Assembly: GCA_037965595.1 (NCBI GenBank) | Contig: CP150183.1 | Coordinates: 2,418,001-2,482,000, forward strand | Length of the DNA: 64,000 nt | DNA from: Alkalihalobacillus sp. FSL W8-0930 | Lineage (GTDB): Bacteria; Bacillota; Bacilli; Bacillales; Bacillaceae_D | Direction of reading: 5' to 3' | Part shown: in pieces, positions 60,875 through 64,000 of the stretch | Position numbering within the stretch: position 1 is the first letter of the stretch | Layout of the letters: every line of letters starts with the position of its first letter | The notes under the pieces: model-generated | Databases searched by the model: none | Seen by the model: the letters and a program-made list of their open reading frames with translations, nothing else | What the model was told of the DNA's origin: nothing | Position numbers and translations under genes: made by a program

Positions 60875-61309
60875 ATGAATGCATTTTTCAGACGAAATCA
60901 ACGTCAACAACCCTCTGTGTTTTTTCTGCCTCCTGTTGTCATTGAGCAATATTTAAATCAGTGGGTGACCACAACGATTCCAGGTTATGGACGCGTGATT
61001 GCGTATGTCGCTGATTTTAATCGGAACACGGGTATGGTGTCTCTACTCGTGTATCAGCCACCGTTCTATAATCAGCAATTTGTTCAAGTTCACAATTCAG
61101 ATCTTGTTAGTATTAGTCCATACTTTGGACCCACTCCTCCAAGACCTGGGCAAGGTGGCGGCGGACAGGGTCATTGGAACCCTGGAGGTGGGCAAGGACC
61201 GTGGAACCCAGGTGGTGGGCAAGGACCGTGGAATCCAGGGGGCGGTCAAGGCGGCGGTGGATTTTGGCCATGGCTTTGGAATCAAGTTGGGGGAAGTCAG
61301 CGCCAATAA
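60875..61309 (+). CDS. Gly-rich repeat protein, unrecognised, probably spore coat
   Basis: A 144-residue protein. Residues 1-88 look like a folded module (IEQYLNQWVTTTIPGYGRVI, with tyrosines and hydrophobics), followed by a low-complexity tail of WNPGGGQG units and the end FWPWLWNQVGG. No signal peptide. AAAGGAGAG precedes the ATG. The sigma-K-like promoter upstream supports late mother-cell expression. The tail pattern suggests an adhesive or insoluble coat protein (inference). Confidence 0.7.
   Translation: MNAFFRRNQRQQPSVFFLPPVVIEQYLNQWVTTTIPGYGRVIAYVADFNRNTGMVSLLVYQPPFYNQQFVQVHNSDLVSISPYFGPTPPRPGQGGGGQGHWNPGGGQGPWNPGGGQGPWNPGGGQGGGGFWPWLWNQVGGSQRQ
61160..61256 (+). repeat. Tandem 30-nt repeat in the Gly-rich gene
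   Basis: Three consecutive 30-nt units encoding a ten-residue W-N-P-G-G-G-Q-G-containing unit, differing by a few third-position changes. Confidence 0.8.
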
Positions 61310-61348
61310 AAAAACTGGAGACAAACGTTTTCGAAACGTTGTCTCCAG
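61308..61348 (-). terminator. Strong terminator after repeat copy D (minus strand)
   Basis: CTGGAGAC (61315-61322) pairs with GTCTCCAG (61341-61348), with an inner AACGTTT-TCG-AAACGTT stem. Seven A residues on its left give a U tract on the minus strand. So the fabI transcript would pass repeat D and end here. Confidence 0.8.
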
Positions 61349-61355
61349 CCTAAGA

Positions 61356-61607
61356 GCTTGGACATAACTAAAAATCAAATAGAAGTTGGCGAATGATTTA
61401 GTTGCAGAATCATTCGCCATTTGTGGTTTTATTAGAACTAGCGGAGGGAGAATCCGAGACTCCTACGGAACAGAACGCGGTGAAGACACTGTAGCGGCGC
61501 TTTTCCGCGGAGGGGGCCGAGGCCGTTCCCGCAGGTGAGAGGAATTCTCCTGAAGCGGATCTAATGCTATATTCATAATTTAATCGTTATTAATGTTATG
61601 TCCAGGC
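61356..61607 (+). repeat. Dispersed structured repeat, copy D
   Basis: Full-length copy. Ends GCTTGGACATAAC (61356-61368) and GTTATGTCCAGGC (61595-61607) are complementary over 13 positions, with one G-T pair. The internal hairpin TGGCGAATGATTT / GAATCATTCGCCA and the core are present. Its GGAGAATCC / GGAATTCTCC pair differs from copies A and B (GGAGAACCC / GGGATTCTCC) by a matched C-to-T and G-to-A change. It lies 4 nt past the fabI stop. Confidence 0.9.
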
Positions 61608-61611
61608 CTTT

Positions 61612-62391
61612 TTATAAAGAAATAATATTGTATCCACCATCTACATGAAGAATTTCACCAGTAATTCCTCGTGCTAAGTCACTTGCCAGGAATAAAGCTG
61701 TGTCCCCTACTTCTTCTTGCGTTGTTGTTTTACGTAAAGGTGCTTTTTCTTCGATTGTTTTTAACACATCGTTGAAACCACCAATTCCTTTTGCAGCAAG
61801 CGTACGAATAGGACCAGCCGAGATCGCATTCACACGGATTCCATCCTTACCAAGGTCATTGGCCAGATATTTCACACTTGCATCAAGAGTCGCCTTCGCT
61901 ACACCCATGACGTTGTAGTTTTTAATTACTTTTTCTCCACCTAGGTACGTAAGTGTAATGATGCTTCCACCTTCAGACATAAGCGGACGAGCTTCTTTTG
62001 CTACAGCAGTTAGTGAATACGCACTAATGTTTTGAGCAAGCAAGAAACCATCACGAGTTGTATTAAGATACTCGCCTTCAAGCTCTTCTTTATTTGCAAA
62101 AGCAATACAGTGGGCTAAACCATGAATCGTTCCAACTTCTTCTTTGATTTGCTTAAACGTAGAAGCAATTTCTTCGTCACTTGTAATATCACAAGGTAAT
62201 ACTAAATGATCATCACGATCCAAGCTTTCCGCTAATTGACGAACGTTTTTTTCTAGACGCTCTCCTGCATATGTAAAAATTAAACGAGCTCCAGCCTTCG
62301 CTAGAGACTGAGAAATTCCCCAGGCAATACTGCGTTTGTTTGCAACACCCATAACAACGAATGTGCGGTTTTCTAAAGATAATTGAAACAT
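61612..62391 (-). CDS. fabI: Enoyl-[acyl-carrier-protein] reductase FabI
   Basis: A 259-residue NADH-dependent enoyl-ACP reductase (B. subtilis 258), the last step of each fatty-acid elongation cycle. VMGVANKRSIAWGI, TLTYLGGEKVIKNYNVMGVAK (catalytic Y-x6-K within it) and the end EILHVDGGYNIISL are diagnostic. GGAGG precedes the ATG. A FapR-like operator lies in the promoter. In B. subtilis fabI is next to the cotO-cotZYXWV spore-crust genes. Confidence 0.96.
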   Translation of the reverse strand: MFQLSLENRTFVVMGVANKRSIAWGISQSLAKAGARLIFTYAGERLEKNVRQLAESLDRDDHLVLPCDITSDEEIASTFKQIKEEVGTIHGLAHCIAFANKEELEGEYLNTTRDGFLLAQNISAYSLTAVAKEARPLMSEGGSIITLTYLGGEKVIKNYNVMGVAKATLDASVKYLANDLGKDGIRVNAISAGPIRTLAAKGIGGFNDVLKTIEEKAPLRKTTTQEEVGDTALFLASDLARGITGEILHVDGGYNIISL

Positions 62392-62415
62392 AAAATTTCC
62401 TCCTATTGGTTGTTG

Positions 62416-62440
62416 CTAGTAGTTGGTCCTAATGATTGTA
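62416..62440 (-). promoter_or_regulatory. fabI promoter with FapR-like operator
   Basis: Minus strand: TACAAT (-10, 62440-62435), then ATTAGGACCAACTACTAG (62433-62416), which closely follows the FapR operator pattern TTAGTACC-N-TACTAA. FapR represses lipid-synthesis genes until malonyl-CoA binds. Confidence 0.65.
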
Positions 62441-62447
62441 CCATATT

Positions 62448-63362
62448 TTATTCCGACTTTTCGATTTGAGTCAGTAATCGGCTAAAATCGTCTGGTGGCT
62501 TTGCTTCAAAAACCATACTCTCTTGTGTAAAAGGATGGGTAAAAGAAAGCTTATAGCTATGTAGTGCTTGGCGATCTAATCCTAAAGATTCTCCACCATA
62601 TAGTTCATCTCCTGCTAAAGGATGCCCTATTGATGAAAAATGAACCCGAATCTGATGGGTACGCCCTGTTTCAAGTGCAATTCGAACATACGATAACGAA
62701 GAAGTTGATCCTAGCGTTTCATAATGAGTTACGGCTGGTTTACCATCTGGTGTCACCATGCGCTCGATAATACTATCAGGCTTTCGTCCAATCGGCAGAT
62801 TAATCGTTCCATTTGGAGGGGTAACCACTCCCTGGACAATCGCTTCGTATCGCCTCTGCAAATGCCCTTCTTTTTGCTGTTTGCTCATTTGATCATGCGC
62901 ATAACGGTGCTTGGCAATGACCAAAAGACCTGATGTCCCGCGATCTAGTCGATTAACCGGGTGAAACGTTGCTTGAATAGTATGTGCTTGATAGTAGGCT
63001 AATACTGCGTTGGCAAGAGTTCCTCGAGGGTATTCACGAGATGGAATGGTTGCCATACCTGCAGCTTTATTTACAATAAGAAAATGCTCATCCTCAAACA
63101 CAATGTCAAAGGGCCTTGCTTCTGGAATTAATCCTTTTGAAGGAGTTTCCGGAGAAAGCTGAACCACTACCTCATCCCCCTCCTCCAAAACCGTTCGGAC
63201 CGTTTTTTCCTCACCATTTACGCGTAGCGAGCCACCATGGTATTTAATCGAAGCGAGCATTTTTTTTGATATCTGTTTCCGGACTCTTAAAAAGGCACGC
63301 AGACTTGTATTTGCCGAAGAAGCTTCAACCTTCCAAACAAACGTAGGTTGATTATTCACCAA
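62448..63362 (-). CDS. RluA-family pseudouridine synthase (YjbO-like)
   Basis: A 304-residue pseudouridine synthase. The N-terminal S4-like part (residues 15-75) is followed by the catalytic domain with [17 protein letters not shown] (Asp nucleophile) and [23 protein letters not shown]. It modifies uridine in rRNA or tRNA; target unknown. Start TTG 63362 or GTG 63359 with AAGGAG upstream; it overlaps the NAD kinase gene by 11 nt, as in B. subtilis yjbN-yjbO. Confidence 0.9.
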   Translation of the reverse strand: MVNNQPTFVWKVEASSANTSLRAFLRVRKQISKKMLASIKYHGGSLRVNGEEKTVRTVLEEGDEVVVQLSPETPSKGLIPEARPFDIVFEDEHFLIVNKAAGMATIPSREYPRGTLANAVLAYYQAHTIQATFHPVNRLDRGTSGLLVIAKHRYAHDQMSKQQKEGHLQRRYEAIVQGVVTPPNGTINLPIGRKPDSIIERMVTPDGKPAVTHYETLGSTSSLSYVRIALETGRTHQIRVHFSSIGHPLAGDELYGGESLGLDRQALHSYKLSFTHPFTQESMVFEAKPPDDFSRLLTQIEKSE

Positions 63363-64000
63363 TAAACGACTCCTTCACTCTTTTCCAAAATGGAAAAGGA
63401 CGAAAACGAGCAAATCGAATGTTCTCTTCTGCCACTCTACATTGAATGGAGGCAATCTCTTGATGATTAATGGTGTGATGATCAATCGTAACCTGTACGT
63501 CCTCATTTTGAATGAGCTTCAATAAACAAGTATGATGCTGTGGCAAAACAAGCGGTGAGCCAATCGTCCGATACACACGATTATTAATAGAAGCCATTTC
63601 AGAAATCTGAAGAGAAGCAAGGGATGGATGCAGGATGGCGCCACCTAACGCTTTATTATAGGCCGTACTTCCTGACGGTGTGGATATACAAAGCCCGTCT
63701 CCTCGAAATGTTTCAAATGTCTCCCCTTTGATCTCTACATTACAGACTAGGGAGGAACCTTGAGAATTCTTAACTGTTGCTTCATTAAGTGCCAAATAAC
63801 GCTTTGGCGTCGAACCATCCGCATAGCGTACAACCACTTCTAACAGCGGATACTCCACTACTTGAAACGGTGTTTTTGCAATATGAATAATCAAATTCTC
63901 TACTTCATCTGGAATCCAATCGGCATAAAAACCTAAGTGTCCTGTATGAACACCAACAAAAGCTGTTTCTTCAAGTCGGTGACTGTAATCGTGGAAGGCT
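63352..64000 (-). CDS. nadF: NAD kinase, C-terminal part (gene runs off the right edge)
   Basis: The last 215 residues of an ATP-NAD kinase (about 266 in B. subtilis). [10 protein letters not shown] and [21 protein letters not shown], which bind ATP/NAD, are visible; the GGDGT motif should lie beyond the edge. The frame stays open to position 63999 on the minus strand, so the start is outside the window. Makes NADP+. Coupled to the pseudouridine synthase gene. Confidence 0.93.
   Translation of the reverse strand, partial: AFHDYSHRLEETAFVGVHTGHLGFYADWIPDEVENLIIHIAKTPFQVVEYPLLEVVVRYADGSTPKRYLALNEATVKNSQGSSLVCNVEIKGETFETFRGDGLCISTPSGSTAYNKALGGAILHPSLASLQISEMASINNRVYRTIGSPLVLPQHHTCLLKLIQNEDVQVTIDHHTINHQEIASIQCRVAEENIRFARFRPFPFWKRVKESFIGE

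Overview
The window comes from a low-GC, endospore-forming, competence-gene-carrying member of the Bacillaceae. Gene content and order match Bacillus subtilis blocks: yqhQ-yqhP-yqhO-mntR-lipM-yqhL-gcvPB-gcvPA-gcvT-yqhH-yqhG, comG, and yjcD ... fabI ... yjbO-nadF. spl, cgeB-like and collagen-like spore genes show that it sporulates. The species is not recognised; an Alkalihalobacillus-like alkaliphile is a guess, suggested only by very acidic exported PepSY proteins.

Layout. 1-21.7 kb is conserved chromosome backbone. It holds the yqhQ-yqhO and mntR block, then splB, a D-amino-acid transaminase, an SDR-helD pair, lipM, yqhL, a two-component system with two exported PepSY proteins, the glycine cleavage operon behind a tandem glycine riboswitch, the SNF2-type helicase yqhH with yqhG, and small conserved genes. 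21.7-26.9 kb is the competence pseudopilus operon comGA-GG. It is split between comGB and comGC by nine tRNA genes that have their own promoter and terminator. 27-33 kb carries an atypical tRNA-like gene, an HNH protein, a YjcD-like helicase, an HD hydrolase, glycerate kinase and an amino-acid:cation symporter.

33.4-61.3 kb is the most distinctive part: a large spore-surface or exosporium-type glycoprotein locus. Two collagen-like proteins (about 1519 and 763 aa, with Gly-X-Thr repeats) share N-terminal and C-terminal globular domains. Around them lie at least seven glycosyltransferases (including a CgeB-like one and three paralogues), two sugar epimerases, a UDP-HexNAc dehydrogenase, a Gfo/Idh oxidoreductase, a DegT aminotransferase, a hexapeptide acyltransferase, an RmlD-like reductase, and several unrecognised small or coiled-coil proteins. 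Three genes have matches to mother-cell sigma (CATAnnnTA) -10 motifs. The dehydrogenase, oxidoreductase, aminotransferase and acyltransferase together match the Wbp-type route to a diacetamido-uronic acid. Collagen-like threonines are the obvious glycan acceptors (inference). In B. subtilis the interval between yjcD and fabI carries the crust/coat genes cotO-cotZYXWV, so this locus appears to occupy the same chromosomal position with different content.

61.6-64 kb returns to backbone: fabI with a FapR-like operator, an RluA-type pseudouridine synthase, and an NAD kinase cut by the right edge.

Four copies of one roughly 260-nt structured repeat (7.7, 13.0, 50.2 and 61.4 kb) lie at the 3' ends of minus-strand genes. 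Paired compensatory substitutions between copies indicate conserved folding at the RNA or DNA level.
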